Assembly: GCA_018715495.1 (NCBI GenBank)
Contig: DVLO01000007.1
Location: 79,119-112,067, forward strand
DNA length: 32,949 bases
Direction: 5' to 3'
Source: Candidatus Limihabitans stercoravium
GTDB lineage: Bacteria; Bacillota; Clostridia; Christensenellales; CAG-314
In this document: positions 14,882 through 23,473 of the stretch, piece after piece
Layout: every line of letters begins with the position of its first letter
How positions within the stretch are numbered: the stretch's first letter is position 1
The notes under the pieces: generated by a model
Databases searched by the model: none
What the model was told of the DNA's origin: nothing
What the model saw: only the letters and a program-made list of their open reading frames with translations
Program-made: the position numbers and the translations under genes

Positions 14882-15937
14882 TTACACCTTGTTTTTGAGG
14901 TTGGCGAAAAACTGTCTGTTGTAAACAACCGACGGATGATGAGGATAGATTTTTTCGGCACGTCTGAAGTAACTGTAGCTTTTTTTCACGTTGCCAAGGT
15001 GATAGTGACAAACACACAATTGCATGTAGGGAAGAAAATCACTGTAATCGGTGTTGACAAACCCACCTTCAAGACATACACAACGTGTTGCACATTCCAG
15101 CCAGAACAATGCACTGCTGTACTGTTTCTTTTCAACGTAGATGTTGCCAATCTTGTAGCATGCTTCCGAAAGGGGAACAACTGCCAATGTGGACACAAGT
15201 GTATCTAGTGCCAACTTGTGTTTTTTCATCAGCACGTAGCAATCGGCAAGCATGATTGTTGCCTGCAATCTGTCCGCATACCATGACTGCATTCGCAGAA
15301 ATTTTTTGAGCCACGTTGCACTCTGTCTGTATTTCCTGTTGTAAAACAATTCCCTTGCGTAGTAGTAGGTATTTCTTGCGTCAAACACTTCGCCTCCTTC
15401 CATTGCACGTGTGTAAATGTCAAGATTTCTTGAACCGTGACTTCCAATAGGTTTGTGCCAGATTTCGAAATCGCAGTACTGTACCTGTCCGAAAGGTACT
15501 ACCACTTCATGTACACGATTTACCCACACCGCCCTTCCGTCATTGACGAAAATGCGTTCTCTGAAAAAGTAAAACGACGGTACGTTACCACGAAATGAAG
15601 TGCAGTATCTTGCCATCACCGTGTCTGGATGTTCCTCCGATTGTTTCCATTCCGAAATCTTTTCCGCATTGGATGCAGTTACAATGTCATCGGCATCCAT
15701 CCACATTACATATTGCATTGTTGCCTTGCTGAATGCAACGTTGCGTGCCTCCGAAAAGTCGTCGTGCCACTCTGCTGTGTACACATTGTCGGTAAAACGC
15801 CTTGCAATCTCAACAGTGCTGTCCGCCGATCCTGTATCCACCACAACTATTTCATCTGCAAATGTAAGACACTTCAACGCACGTTCAAGTACCTTTTCTT
15901 CGTTTTTAACAATAAAAGCCACTGTCAATGTTTTCAT
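14882..15937 (-). CDS. Family 2 glycosyltransferase with TPR-like C-terminal half
   Basis: A 351-residue GT-A enzyme. The N-terminal domain (about 1-190) opens MKTLTVAFIVKNEEKVLERAL, then IVVVDTGSADST (D34), then the nucleotide-sugar/metal DxD as MWMDADD (residues 81-83). The C-terminal part (about 200-351) is a run of Tyr/Ala/Leu-rich helices such as 'NRKYRQSATWLKKFL', 'LSEACYKIGNIYVEKKQYSSALFWL' and 'YHLGNVKKSYSYFRRAEKIYP'. These read as tetratricopeptide repeats. This layout is seen in SunS/EpsE-like transferases and in proteins that glycosylate polypeptides, but acceptor and sugar are unknown. There is no membrane segment. The ATG at 15937 has no ribosome-binding site and sits seven bases after a -10 element. 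Confidence 0.85.
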   Translation of the reverse strand: MKTLTVAFIVKNEEKVLERALKCLTFADEIVVVDTGSADSTVEIARRFTDNVYTAEWHDDFSEARNVAFSKATMQYVMWMDADDIVTASNAEKISEWKQSEEHPDTVMARYCTSFRGNVPSFYFFRERIFVNDGRAVWVNRVHEVVVPFGQVQYCDFEIWHKPIGSHGSRNLDIYTRAMEGGEVFDARNTYYYARELFYNRKYRQSATWLKKFLRMQSWYADRLQATIMLADCYVLMKKHKLALDTLVSTLAVVPLSEACYKIGNIYVEKKQYSSALFWLECATRCVCLEGGFVNTDYSDFLPYMQLCVCHYHLGNVKKSYSYFRRAEKIYPHHPSVVYNRQFFANLKNKV

Positions 15938-15944
15938 ACAATAC

Positions 15945-15972
15945 ATTATGACAACACAACAATCACTGTCAC
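15945..15972 (-). promoter_or_regulatory. Possible promoter of the glycosyltransferase gene, predicted leaderless
   Basis: GTGACA (15967-15972), 16-base spacer, CATAAT (15945-15950), then seven bases to the ATG at 15937. Each hexamer has one mismatch to consensus. Confidence 0.5.
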
Positions 15973-15978
15973 ACATAT

Positions 15979-15992
15979 ACATGTGCACATGT
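15979..15992. promoter_or_regulatory. 14-bp perfect palindrome, candidate operator
   Basis: ACATGTGCACATGT is its own reverse complement. It lies between the divergent glycosyltransferase and ferritin-like genes, seven bases upstream of the proposed -35 at 15967-15972. Symmetry and position suit a dimeric repressor or activator; no cognate regulator is visible in the window. Confidence 0.5.
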
Positions 15993-16081
15993 GTACACTT
16001 GCTGATGTTCTCTTGTGTGCAAGTAACACAAAAATACACCACTTCATACATTGTACCAAAAAGCACAAGGAGAACATAGCC

Positions 16082-16612
16082 ATGCAACCAATCAAGGTTG
16101 ATTTACCCTACCCCTCCAGAGACAGTCTTACATATGACCCGTATTCAGGTAAAATAATTACCTTCGCCTACTCTTCATTAAAAAGCGAATTGACGGCAAT
16201 ACTGCAGTACACCTACCATGCACTGCATTTCAAAGAATTTGACAAGAAGTACGCCGACACAATGGAAGGCATTGCAATCACGGAAATGGAACACCTGTTC
16301 ATTCTGGGAGAAACCATGCTGAAAACGGGCGTTGACCCACGTTTCGTACAGTACGCCTCATGCAATGCGCCCTACTTCAACACCTGTTCCGTTGCACAAT
16401 CCACATCACCGCAAAAGATGTTGATGGATGACATTCAAGGTGAACTGGACGCCATTGCCGATTACAAAAAGATGCTGACGTTGCTGAAAAATCAACAGGT
16501 GTCGGCAATCATACAACGCATAATACTGGACGAACAACTTCACGTACAAACTTTAAAGGAACTTCTTGAAGGACTTACAAACAGTCAGTACATAGAAAAC
16601 TCCCCGTACTGA
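16082..16612 (+). CDS. Ferritin-like diiron protein, 176 residues
   Basis: A compact four-helix protein with a full diiron ligand set: E36 (KSELTAILQY), E68xxH71 (EMEH), E121 (GELDAIADY), and E151xxH154 (EQLH). This is the E-ExxH-E-ExxH layout of rubrerythrin/erythrin-like proteins. There is no rubredoxin domain and no signal peptide. The N-terminal stretch (VDLPYPSRDSLTYDPYSGK) resembles the lead-in of spore-associated or Mn-catalase-like ferritins, but I cannot assign it further. Start: ATG at 16082 after AAGGAG at about nine bases; an open frame upstream has no site. The last codons and the TGA lie inside the terminator hairpin. Confidence 0.8.
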   Translation: MQPIKVDLPYPSRDSLTYDPYSGKIITFAYSSLKSELTAILQYTYHALHFKEFDKKYADTMEGIAITEMEHLFILGETMLKTGVDPRFVQYASCNAPYFNTCSVAQSTSPQKMLMDDIQGELDAIADYKKMLTLLKNQQVSAIIQRIILDEQLHVQTLKELLEGLTNSQYIENSPY

Positions 16613-16626
16613 GACGGGGAGTTTTT
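16596..16626 (+). terminator. Terminator overlapping the end of the ferritin-like gene
   Basis: AAAACTCCCCGT (16596-16607) pairs with ACGGGGAGTTTT (16614-16625), loop ACTGAG. The stop codon TGA (16610-16612) is in the loop. Both strands carry a T run, so it may also serve the minus-strand hydrolase gene that ends at 16658. Confidence 0.9.
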
Positions 16627-16657
16627 GAGGGTTTGTTTACTTAAGTTTCCAAAAACA

Positions 16658-18706
16658 TCAAGCAAAGAATCCTGCAAATGTGTAACTTGCAGATGTATTT
16701 GCAACTGTCATGATTGTGAAAATCAATGTGTTGACAACTGCGCCCAGCCAAGCGTTTCCTGTACGTTCATACAATCTTCTTGAAAGAATTGTAGCAACTA
16801 CAAGTACCGGGATGATGGGGAACAATACGATGTAGGACAAGCTCATGTTAGGTTGCCACAACACGCCTGTCGACTTGAATGTACCGTACTGGATGAGCAT
16901 TACAAGCAGGATACCGAAGACGCTGAACACTGCATTGATTGCAATTGTAGCCCATTCGGGGAGGTTCTTTACCTTGTAGCTCTGGTTCAAAATACTGTTG
17001 ATTGCGTAGAAGATGAAGAATGCGCAAGCATATCTCAACATAGCAGGCAACATGTAGTAAACGTTGAATACCTTTACGTCAAATGTCCAGAAGCGGAAGT
17101 CAACCTTCCAGATATCCCAGTTGATAAATACGATGAGGTACATTACTGCAACGATGATTGCACCCACAAGGACTGTCTTAGCAAAGTTAGCAAGTCCGCC
17201 GATCTTAGCAGCTGCAAAAGGATGTTCGTTGTAAAGATGAGCTTCTTCCTTGTACTTGATCTGATTGATGATTGTGTTGATGAGCCAGATTACAAATGTA
17301 GCTGCAAGCGCAAACAATCCGCAAACGATAGCCCATGTAGCAACATTACCGGTTGTATCCTGAGGATAGTATGTATTCTGAGTGAAGAACAGCTTGGAAA
17401 GGTTTGCCCACTTACCTGCCATGATTGGTTCAATGCTGAATCCACTGAACAATGTAGTAGCAATACCTGCAATCCAGTAAGAAACATGCTTTCTTACACC
17501 CTTCAAAGCGGGCAGAATTTCTCTTCTGTCAACGCCTTCTTCATCCTTTCTCTTCAAACCTGCAAAGCAAGGAATTGTCAAAAGAAGGTCAGCCAAAGGC
17601 AGTACCAACATGAAGAAACCTACAAGACCCATTGTTGCAAATGCTTCCTTGATCCACCATGTCTGATTTCCTGCTGCGATTGCAGTACGACCTGCAGGTG
17701 TACCGAATGCTGTGTAGAAGAATGTAATAAGGTCTGCAGTACTCTTTGTCGAGAAGTGGTTCAAGGGGTGAATTTCGTTTTCTTCGTAAACAGCACGGAA
17801 TGCCTTGGGTGCTTGTTGACCGAATTCTACGTTTGTAACCTTACCGTCGATATAAACGGCACGGTTTTGAACCTGAATAGCGTCAGCTGTGTTGCCGTAG
17901 CCTGTAAGACCTACAAACTGTGCAGCTGCAACTGAGTTGAGGTACTGTCTGGAAATGGACGGAGTGCCGTCAGCCAACTTGCTCTTGAAGAAGAATTCGT
18001 CATCGTCAGCTTTCAGAATGCCGACAGACACGCCTTCTGCGTAGCTGGACGGAGATGCGTCGTTAGCCTGAACAAGACCTGCGGCAATGATACCTGTACC
18101 GCCTGCCTCACGAGCTACCTTGTCCAACAACAAACCTGCGTTAGTGGCAGAACCACCCATGGAGTGACCGGAAATACCGATACGTGTCTGGTCAACGCAA
18201 TCCATGTAGTAAAGGAATGCAGCCGCATTGTACATGGAAGCACCGTAAGCACCGCTACCGTAACTTGACGAATAGGACGAAGAAGATACAACAGTGTTGT
18301 TACCGTGAGCTTCTCTGTCGATTGCAAGTACTACAAATCCACGTCTTGCAAGATCAACAGCGAAAGGAAGTTGCATTTCTCTGTTGTTGAGGTAACCGTG
18401 AGTAAGTACAACAGCCGGTGCCTTGTTGGTAGCTGTTGCCGACTTGGGAACAAACAACAGGCCGCTTTCTACAAAGCCTGTTACTTGTGTAGACTTACCG
18501 CCTATTGCAGTAAAGTCTGATGTCAGCAAATCCTCTTTTGCCGTTCCGAGATAGTCACTTGCAGTAACGTCTCTAAGGTCGTAAACCTTTACGCTGTAAC
18601 CGCTGTTTTGCACCATGTTTCCGAAGAAACTGGACAAAAGGATTACGCCCAGTGCAATTGCCAAGAATATCAAAGAAATCTTGTGCTTCTGCATGTAGTT
18701 TTTCAT
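16658..18706 (-). CDS. Surface alpha/beta hydrolase fused to a polytopic membrane domain
   Basis: A 682-residue protein. The N-terminal helix (about 10-32) is followed by a serine-hydrolase domain placed outside the cell: oxyanion loop LTHGYLNN (101-108), AIDREAHG (128-135) and nucleophile elbow GHSMGG with S182. A Ser/Tyr/Gly/Ala-rich insert (about 139-163) precedes the elbow. A His in EENEIHPLNHFSTKS may complete the triad. From about residue 350 to the end there are roughly eight hydrophobic helices. The gene follows glpK by 62 bases in the glycerol operon and has GGGAGG six bases before its ATG. It could release glycerol from acylglycerols or glycerol esters for GlpK; this is inferred from context only. 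The architecture is uncommon, and other esters or peptides are possible substrates. Confidence 0.8.
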   Translation of the reverse strand: MKNYMQKHKISLIFLAIALGVILLSSFFGNMVQNSGYSVKVYDLRDVTASDYLGTAKEDLLTSDFTAIGGKSTQVTGFVESGLLFVPKSATATNKAPAVVLTHGYLNNREMQLPFAVDLARRGFVVLAIDREAHGNNTVVSSSSYSSSYGSGAYGASMYNAAAFLYYMDCVDQTRIGISGHSMGGSATNAGLLLDKVAREAGGTGIIAAGLVQANDASPSSYAEGVSVGILKADDDEFFFKSKLADGTPSISRQYLNSVAAAQFVGLTGYGNTADAIQVQNRAVYIDGKVTNVEFGQQAPKAFRAVYEENEIHPLNHFSTKSTADLITFFYTAFGTPAGRTAIAAGNQTWWIKEAFATMGLVGFFMLVLPLADLLLTIPCFAGLKRKDEEGVDRREILPALKGVRKHVSYWIAGIATTLFSGFSIEPIMAGKWANLSKLFFTQNTYYPQDTTGNVATWAIVCGLFALAATFVIWLINTIINQIKYKEEAHLYNEHPFAAAKIGGLANFAKTVLVGAIIVAVMYLIVFINWDIWKVDFRFWTFDVKVFNVYYMLPAMLRYACAFFIFYAINSILNQSYKVKNLPEWATIAINAVFSVFGILLVMLIQYGTFKSTGVLWQPNMSLSYIVLFPIIPVLVVATILSRRLYERTGNAWLGAVVNTLIFTIMTVANTSASYTFAGFFA

Positions 18707-18738
18707 TGTTTTCCTCCCTATGTTTTTTTTATTTCTTT

Positions 18739-18756
18739 CCCGATAAGCCGATCGGG
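18739..18756. other. Small inverted repeat between glpK and the hydrolase gene
   Basis: CCCGAT (18739-18744) and ATCGGG (18751-18756), loop of six. On the minus strand it is followed by A-rich, not T-rich, sequence. It is therefore not an intrinsic terminator for glpK and may be a weak mRNA-processing or stability hairpin. Confidence 0.35.
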
Positions 18757-18768
18757 TAAAGCGCTGTT

Positions 18769-20256
18769 TTACTGCAATCTTGCCTGACGAACGCTGTGAG
18801 CCCAGCCTTCAATCAGCTTCTTGCGATGTTCCTCATCCATGTGAGGCTCAAACTCTCTTTCTGTCTTGATGTTTTGCTTGATGTCGTCAATGTCTGTCCA
18901 ATAGCCGATATTCAAGCCTGCAAGGTAGCAAGCTCCCAAAGCGGTTGTTTCTATCACACTGGGACGCACCACTCTTGCGTTCAGTATATCTGCCTGGAAC
19001 TGCATCAAGAAGTTGTTCATGCTTGCGCCGCCGTCAACATTTAAAGATATAACTCTTGTGTTGCTGTCCTTTTCCATTGCGCACACAAGATCGTAAACTT
19101 GGTAGTCGATGGATTCCAATGCAGCACGTATGAAATGCTCCTTGGTTGTACCACGTGTCACACCTGTGATAGTACCTCTTGCCTGAGCGTCCCAATAGGG
19201 TGCGCCAAGTCCTGTAAAGGACGGAACGATGTACACTCCGTTGGTGTCGGGCACTTTTTCGGCGTAAGTTTCCGTTTCGGCTGCCGTCTTGATCATGCGC
19301 ATTTCATCACGCAACCACTGATTGACTGCACCGCCGATGAATACGCTTCCTTCCAGTATGTATTGGGGTTTCTGATCGGCAAGGCACGCCGACAATGTTG
19401 TTACAAGACCGTTTTTACTCTTTACAGCCGTGTCACCTGTGTTCATCAACAGGAAACAACCAGTGCCGTAGGTGTTCTTGATGTCACCCTTGTTTACGCA
19501 CAGATGTCCGAACAACGCCGCTTGCTGATCCCCTACCACGCTACAGATGGGTATAGATCTTCCGATAAATGTTTCATCAGTGCATCCGTAGTTGTAGCTA
19601 CTGGGATGCACTTCGGGCAACATCGATCTGGGGATGTCGAAAAGTTGCAAAAGTTCGTCGTCCCAATCCAAAGTGTGAATGTTGAACAACATTGTACGGC
19701 TGGCGTTTGTGTAGTCTGTAGCAAAGATTTTGCCTTTACTGAGCTGCCACATGATGTAGGTATCAACTGTACCGAACATCAACTCTCCTCTTTCGGCACG
19801 TTCTCTTGCACCCTTTACATTGTCAAGAATCCACTTGATCTTCGTTGCGGAAAAGTAAGCGTCTATTACAAGACCCGTCTTGTCGTAAATTTTTTCCGCC
19901 CAACCCTGCTTTTTCAACTGGTCGCAGTACTCCGCAGTACGTCTGCACTGCCACACAATTGCATTGTAAATAGGCGTACCCGTAACCTTGTCCCACACAA
20001 ATGTTGTTTCACGTTGGTTGGTGATACCGATTGCGGCAACATCTGCGACGGATACGTTGGCACGAATCAGAGCTTCTACAATTACTCCTACCTGCGAACC
20101 CAATATGTCGTGCGGGTCATGTTCCACCCATCCCGACTTGGGGTAAATCTGGGGAAATTCCTGTTGTGCCTTTCCCATGATTTTACCTTGTTTGTCGAAG
20201 ACGATTGCACGTGAACTTGTTGTGCCCTGGTCAAGAGCAAGAATGTACTTGGTCAT
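18769..20256 (-). CDS. glpK: Glycerol kinase
   Basis: Phosphorylates glycerol to sn-glycerol 3-phosphate with ATP (FGGY family). The 495-residue length is normal. [15 protein letters not shown] (residues 7-21), [26 protein letters not shown] (239-250) and [14 protein letters not shown] are typical. The loop that carries the HPr-phosphorylated histidine in enterococcal/Bacillus enzymes (YHFYG) reads DETFIG here, with T229 at the His position. Activation by PTS phosphorylation is therefore not expected. Start: ATG at 20256, GGGAG at seven bases. It stands 28 bases after the DUF1667 gene in the operon controlled by the leader at 23352. Confidence 0.97.
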   Translation of the reverse strand: MTKYILALDQGTTSSRAIVFDKQGKIMGKAQQEFPQIYPKSGWVEHDPHDILGSQVGVIVEALIRANVSVADVAAIGITNQRETTFVWDKVTGTPIYNAIVWQCRRTAEYCDQLKKQGWAEKIYDKTGLVIDAYFSATKIKWILDNVKGARERAERGELMFGTVDTYIMWQLSKGKIFATDYTNASRTMLFNIHTLDWDDELLQLFDIPRSMLPEVHPSSYNYGCTDETFIGRSIPICSVVGDQQAALFGHLCVNKGDIKNTYGTGCFLLMNTGDTAVKSKNGLVTTLSACLADQKPQYILEGSVFIGGAVNQWLRDEMRMIKTAAETETYAEKVPDTNGVYIVPSFTGLGAPYWDAQARGTITGVTRGTTKEHFIRAALESIDYQVYDLVCAMEKDSNTRVISLNVDGGASMNNFLMQFQADILNARVVRPSVIETTALGACYLAGLNIGYWTDIDDIKQNIKTEREFEPHMDEEHRKKLIEGWAHSVRQARLQ

Positions 20257-20284
20257 GGATTATCTCCCTTTTCTATAAGTAGTT

Positions 20285-20647
20285 TTACGCTTTTTCTATT
20301 TCTTTGGTAGCAATTACGTCCACTCCGCAACCTGCAACGTTGGGGATTACCACATCGCCAATGTGTACGGGAGCTTGCAACTGCACACCTTTAAACTGTT
20401 CAAGGCAGTCGAAAATCAGTTGTTTGGGGATTGCCTCTCTTGTCTTGACGGAAACCATCGGGATTGTTCCGCCCATCACACGAACAGAACCTGTCACCAT
20501 GCGTTTAGGAGCGATGATTTCGTTTTTAGCGTAAATAACACCTCTGGGGCAGGTGTTGCCCGTAACCTTTATATCATTGATATCAGTAGCGTCCACTGTC
20601 AGATGACATCCCATGGGACAACTGATACAAATCATTTCTTTAATCAT
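20285..20647 (-). CDS. DUF1667 cysteine-rich protein of the glycerol-3-phosphate dehydrogenase set
   Basis: A 120-residue protein with an N-terminal CxxCxxxC-(18)-C cluster (C7, C10, C14, C33 in MICISCPMGCHL and GNTCPRG). The pattern suits an iron-sulfur centre and resembles the start of molybdopterin oxidoreductases. DUF1667 proteins regularly accompany the two FAD oxidoreductases of anaerobic glycerol operons and probably pass electrons from glycerol-3-phosphate oxidation; the exact role is not proven. Its ATG overlaps the stop of the preceding gene by four bases (ATGA), a sign of coupled translation and probably of a fixed complex. Confidence 0.92.
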   Translation of the reverse strand: MIKEMICISCPMGCHLTVDATDINDIKVTGNTCPRGVIYAKNEIIAPKRMVTGSVRVMGGTIPMVSVKTREAIPKQLIFDCLEQFKGVQLQAPVHIGDVVIPNVAGCGVDVIATKEIEKA

Positions 20648-21909
20648 TGTTGACCTCCTTCCAAGGAGATGACAATTTCCTTGGCATTTTTCAGCTGCTT
20701 TACCTGGTCGGAATTCAATGTGATGCTTTCCATTTCACCGGGAGCAACTACGGGACGTTTCTTGCCGAACACCTTGACGCCATCGGCAGTAACTGTCAGT
20801 TCCACCTTCTTGTAGACATTGCCTACACGCATCTTGAAATTCAACGGTTGGTAGTTGCCGTCACAGTTCAACTTGTGAGGAACGCAATATCTTACGCCCT
20901 TGATACACTTGATTGCAACCTGACTGCATTTTTCAGCACCTTCATTGATATATCTTACTGCGCAAGCGCCTGCATTTTCACTTTCTTGAGAAACAAAGTC
21001 AACAAGGTCGTGAACGTGAAGCACGTTTCCGCATTGGAAGATACCTTCTACGCTTGTCATCATGGTGTCGTCAACTTCCGCACCGCCTGTTACGGGTGAA
21101 AGTTGAACTTGTGCGTTTTTAGCAAGTTCGTTTTCGGGAAGCAGACCTACCGACAACAGCAAAGTGTCGCAAGGAATGTACTGAGAAGTTTCCAGTTTGG
21201 GACGAAGTTTTTCGTCAACTTCGGCAATCACAACACCTTCTACCCTGTCTTTACCCTTGATGTCGACAACAGTGTGGCTGAACATCAGAGGAATGTTGAA
21301 GTCGTTCAAGCACTGAACGATGTTACGATTGAGACCCGATGAATAGGGCATCAGTTCCACTACCGCCTTGACATGTGCGCCTTCGAAAGTCATACGACGT
21401 GCCATGATAAGACCGATGTCGCCCGAACCCAGGATTACAACTTCCTTACCGGGAAGGTAACCTTCGATGTTTACAAGTTTCTGCGCTGTACCTGCGGAAA
21501 ACACGCCTGCACCACGCATACCTGCAATGTTGATTGCGCCTCTTGGACGTTCACGGCAACCGCATGCAAGAATAATTGCTTTTGCCTTTACTTGTACAAG
21601 GCCGTCCATGGCATTGACGTAGGTTACTACCTTGTCATTGGAAATGTCGATTACAGTAGATTGAAGTTTATAGGGAATGTTGCGTTTAAGTACTTCATCA
21701 ATGTAACGTTGTGCGTATTCGGGACCTGTAAGTTCTTCCTTGAAGGTGTGCAGACCGAAACCGTTGTGGATACATTGATTCAATATTCCGCCCAACTCAT
21801 GTTCTCTTTCCAAAATGAGTATGTCTTTTTCGCCGCAGTCGTAAGCCGACTTCGCTGCAGCAAGTCCTGCAGGGCCGCCGCCGATTATAACAAGATTTTT
21901 TTCAATCAT
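20644..21909 (-). CDS. NAD(P)/FAD-dependent oxidoreductase of the glycerol operon
   Basis: A 421-residue two-dinucleotide-domain flavoprotein. The FAD-binding GGGPAGLAAAKSA is near residue 10, followed by ILNQCIHNGFGLHTFKEELTGPEYAQRY, a cysteine pair in ACGCRERPRGA, the NAD(P)-binding GSGDIGLIMARRM, and late GIFQCGNVLHVHDLVD. It pairs with the glpA-like protein and DUF1667 in many Clostridia and is likely the NAD(P)- or electron-transfer subunit of the G3P dehydrogenase complex. The ATG at 21909 shares a base with the TGA of the preceding gene and has GGGAGG at eight bases; a GTG at 21912 is an alternative start. Confidence 0.93.
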   Translation of the reverse strand: MIEKNLVIIGGGPAGLAAAKSAYDCGEKDILILEREHELGGILNQCIHNGFGLHTFKEELTGPEYAQRYIDEVLKRNIPYKLQSTVIDISNDKVVTYVNAMDGLVQVKAKAIILACGCRERPRGAINIAGMRGAGVFSAGTAQKLVNIEGYLPGKEVVILGSGDIGLIMARRMTFEGAHVKAVVELMPYSSGLNRNIVQCLNDFNIPLMFSHTVVDIKGKDRVEGVVIAEVDEKLRPKLETSQYIPCDTLLLSVGLLPENELAKNAQVQLSPVTGGAEVDDTMMTSVEGIFQCGNVLHVHDLVDFVSQESENAGACAVRYINEGAEKCSQVAIKCIKGVRYCVPHKLNCDGNYQPLNFKMRVGNVYKKVELTVTADGVKVFGKKRPVVAPGEMESITLNSDQVKQLKNAKEIVISLEGGQQ

Positions 21910-23336
21910 CACTTCGTCCTCCCTTCAACAATGTTGCTGTGTCCGCCGCACTTGGTGATGTCCTGCATGTCCTCATTGAGTTCACGTGCAAGTATCTGCA
22001 TTACTCTTGCAGTGCAGAAACCTGCCTGACATCTGCCCATACCGGCACGGGTACGACGCTTTACGCCGTCAAGGTCCTTAGCACCTACAGGACGTCTGAT
22101 TGCTGAAACAATTTCCCCTTCGGTAACAACTTCGCAACGGCAAACGATCTTGCCGAACAACGGATTGGCGTCAATGAGTTTCTGTCTTTCGGTGTTACTC
22201 ATTGTAGCGAAATGAGGAATACCCTGGCGCTTTTCGATGAAGTTGCTCTTGTTCTTCAGATTGAGTTTGGTTGCAACCTTACCTGCAACGTCAACGGCAA
22301 TTGCGGGACAAGCCGACAAACCGGGGGATTCGATACCTGCAACGTTGAAAAATCCTTCCACACTGCTTTCGCCGATGATGAAGTCGTCACATTCGGCATG
22401 AGCACGCAGACCTGCGAACTGTGTGATGATTGTACGTCTTGACAGTTCGGGAACTGTGAGAGAAGCCTTGTCGAACACGTTGTTGAGTTCTTCTATAGAT
22501 GTGTTTACATCTTCCTTGTCTTCGGTGTCAACAGCGGTAGGACCGATCAAGATGTTGCCGTGAGTAGTCGGTGTAACAAGTACGCCCTTACCCATCTTGG
22601 TGGGAAGTTGGAACAATGTGTGATCTGCAAGGTATCCGCAGGTCTTGTCCATCAGGATGTAATCACCCTTTCTTGCCCACACGTTGATCTTTTCGGGACA
22701 AACCATATTGTTGATGTCGTCGGAGTGAACGCCTGCGCAGTTTACAACAACTTTGCCGCTGTAACTTGTGCCGTCTTCACACTTCACTTCGAAACCGCCA
22801 TCAATCTTGTCGATAGAAACTACATTCTTTAAAAATTCGAACTTGACGCCGTTTGCTGCTGCGTTTTCGGCGTAAGCAATGTTCATTTCGTAAGGCGAAA
22901 CAATACCGCCCGTTTCAGCAAGCAGACAAGCCACAACCTTGTCGGAAATGTGCGGTTCAAGTTTTCTTGCTTCGTCGCCTGTCAATATGGACAGTTTTTC
23001 CACTCCGTTGGCAATGCCCTTGTTGTACAGCGCCTTGAGATCGTCCATCTGAGCCTCATCAAAACACAGTACCATGGATCCGTTACGACGGAAGGGGAAA
23101 TCCAGAGTTTTGCTGAGTTCGTCAAACATCTTGTTGCCCATGACATTGTACTTAGCCTTGGCGCTGCCTGTTTTAGCGTCGAAACCTGCGTGAACAATGC
23201 CGCTGTTCGCCTTGCTTGTTCCTACAGAAACATCGTTGCCCTTTTCAAGAACAACAATATCGGCGTCGAATCTGGACAATTCTCTTGCAATGCCCGATCC
23301 GATTACACCACTTCCAATGATAATTACGTCTTTCAT
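21909..23336 (-). CDS. glpA: Glycerol-3-phosphate dehydrogenase-type FAD protein with [2Fe-2S] BFD-like domain
   Basis: Oxidises glycerol 3-phosphate to dihydroxyacetone phosphate. The 475 residues open with the FAD-binding IIGSGVIGSGIARELS and continue as a DAO-fold domain to about residue 370. A C-terminal BFD-like [2Fe-2S] domain follows, with C399, C401, C436 and C441 (CRCEVVTEGEI and GMGRCQAGFC). This iron-sulfur-tailed form is the anaerobic type that works with the next flavoprotein and DUF1667. Start: ATG at 23336 four bases after AGGAGG; an upstream frame runs through the terminator and is rejected. It is the first structural gene after the G3P-responsive leader. A hydroxyglutarate-type substrate is a less likely alternative given the glpK/glpP context. 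Confidence 0.92.
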   Translation of the reverse strand: MKDVIIIGSGVIGSGIARELSRFDADIVVLEKGNDVSVGTSKANSGIVHAGFDAKTGSAKAKYNVMGNKMFDELSKTLDFPFRRNGSMVLCFDEAQMDDLKALYNKGIANGVEKLSILTGDEARKLEPHISDKVVACLLAETGGIVSPYEMNIAYAENAAANGVKFEFLKNVVSIDKIDGGFEVKCEDGTSYSGKVVVNCAGVHSDDINNMVCPEKINVWARKGDYILMDKTCGYLADHTLFQLPTKMGKGVLVTPTTHGNILIGPTAVDTEDKEDVNTSIEELNNVFDKASLTVPELSRRTIITQFAGLRAHAECDDFIIGESSVEGFFNVAGIESPGLSACPAIAVDVAGKVATKLNLKNKSNFIEKRQGIPHFATMSNTERQKLIDANPLFGKIVCRCEVVTEGEIVSAIRRPVGAKDLDGVKRRTRAGMGRCQAGFCTARVMQILARELNEDMQDITKCGGHSNIVEGRTK

Positions 23337-23351
23337 TTGACCTCCTACAAC

Positions 23352-23427
23352 AAAAAAAAGCGTCAAACAGCAGAAAAATACGCAGAACAAAACGTTCTAC
23401 CACTTACTTCCGCCTACTGTCTGACAC
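23352..23427 (-). terminator. Leader terminator of the glp operon, predicted GlpP antitermination target
   Basis: On the minus strand GTGTCAGACAGTAG (23427-23414) pairs over 14 positions with CTGCTGTTTGACGC (23373-23360), using three G-U pairs, and is followed by eight T (23359-23352). Those three pairs would be A/C mismatches on the other strand, so it is strand-specific. The 40-base apical part contains a second small stem (AGAAC/GTTCT). It lies between the promoter (23474) and the glpA ribosome-binding site. This is the layout of the Bacillus glpD leader, where GlpP with G3P allows read-through. The gene for GlpP is immediately upstream. Confidence 0.82.
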
Positions 23428-23473
23428 TCCATTTCTCCTTAGACAATTTAGCTTTATATTTGATTGCGAATTG

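Noticed and set aside
18739..18756. Terminator between glpK and the hydrolase gene
   Set aside because: The six-bp stem is followed by A, not T, on the transcribed strand. The hydrolase is therefore left in the operon.
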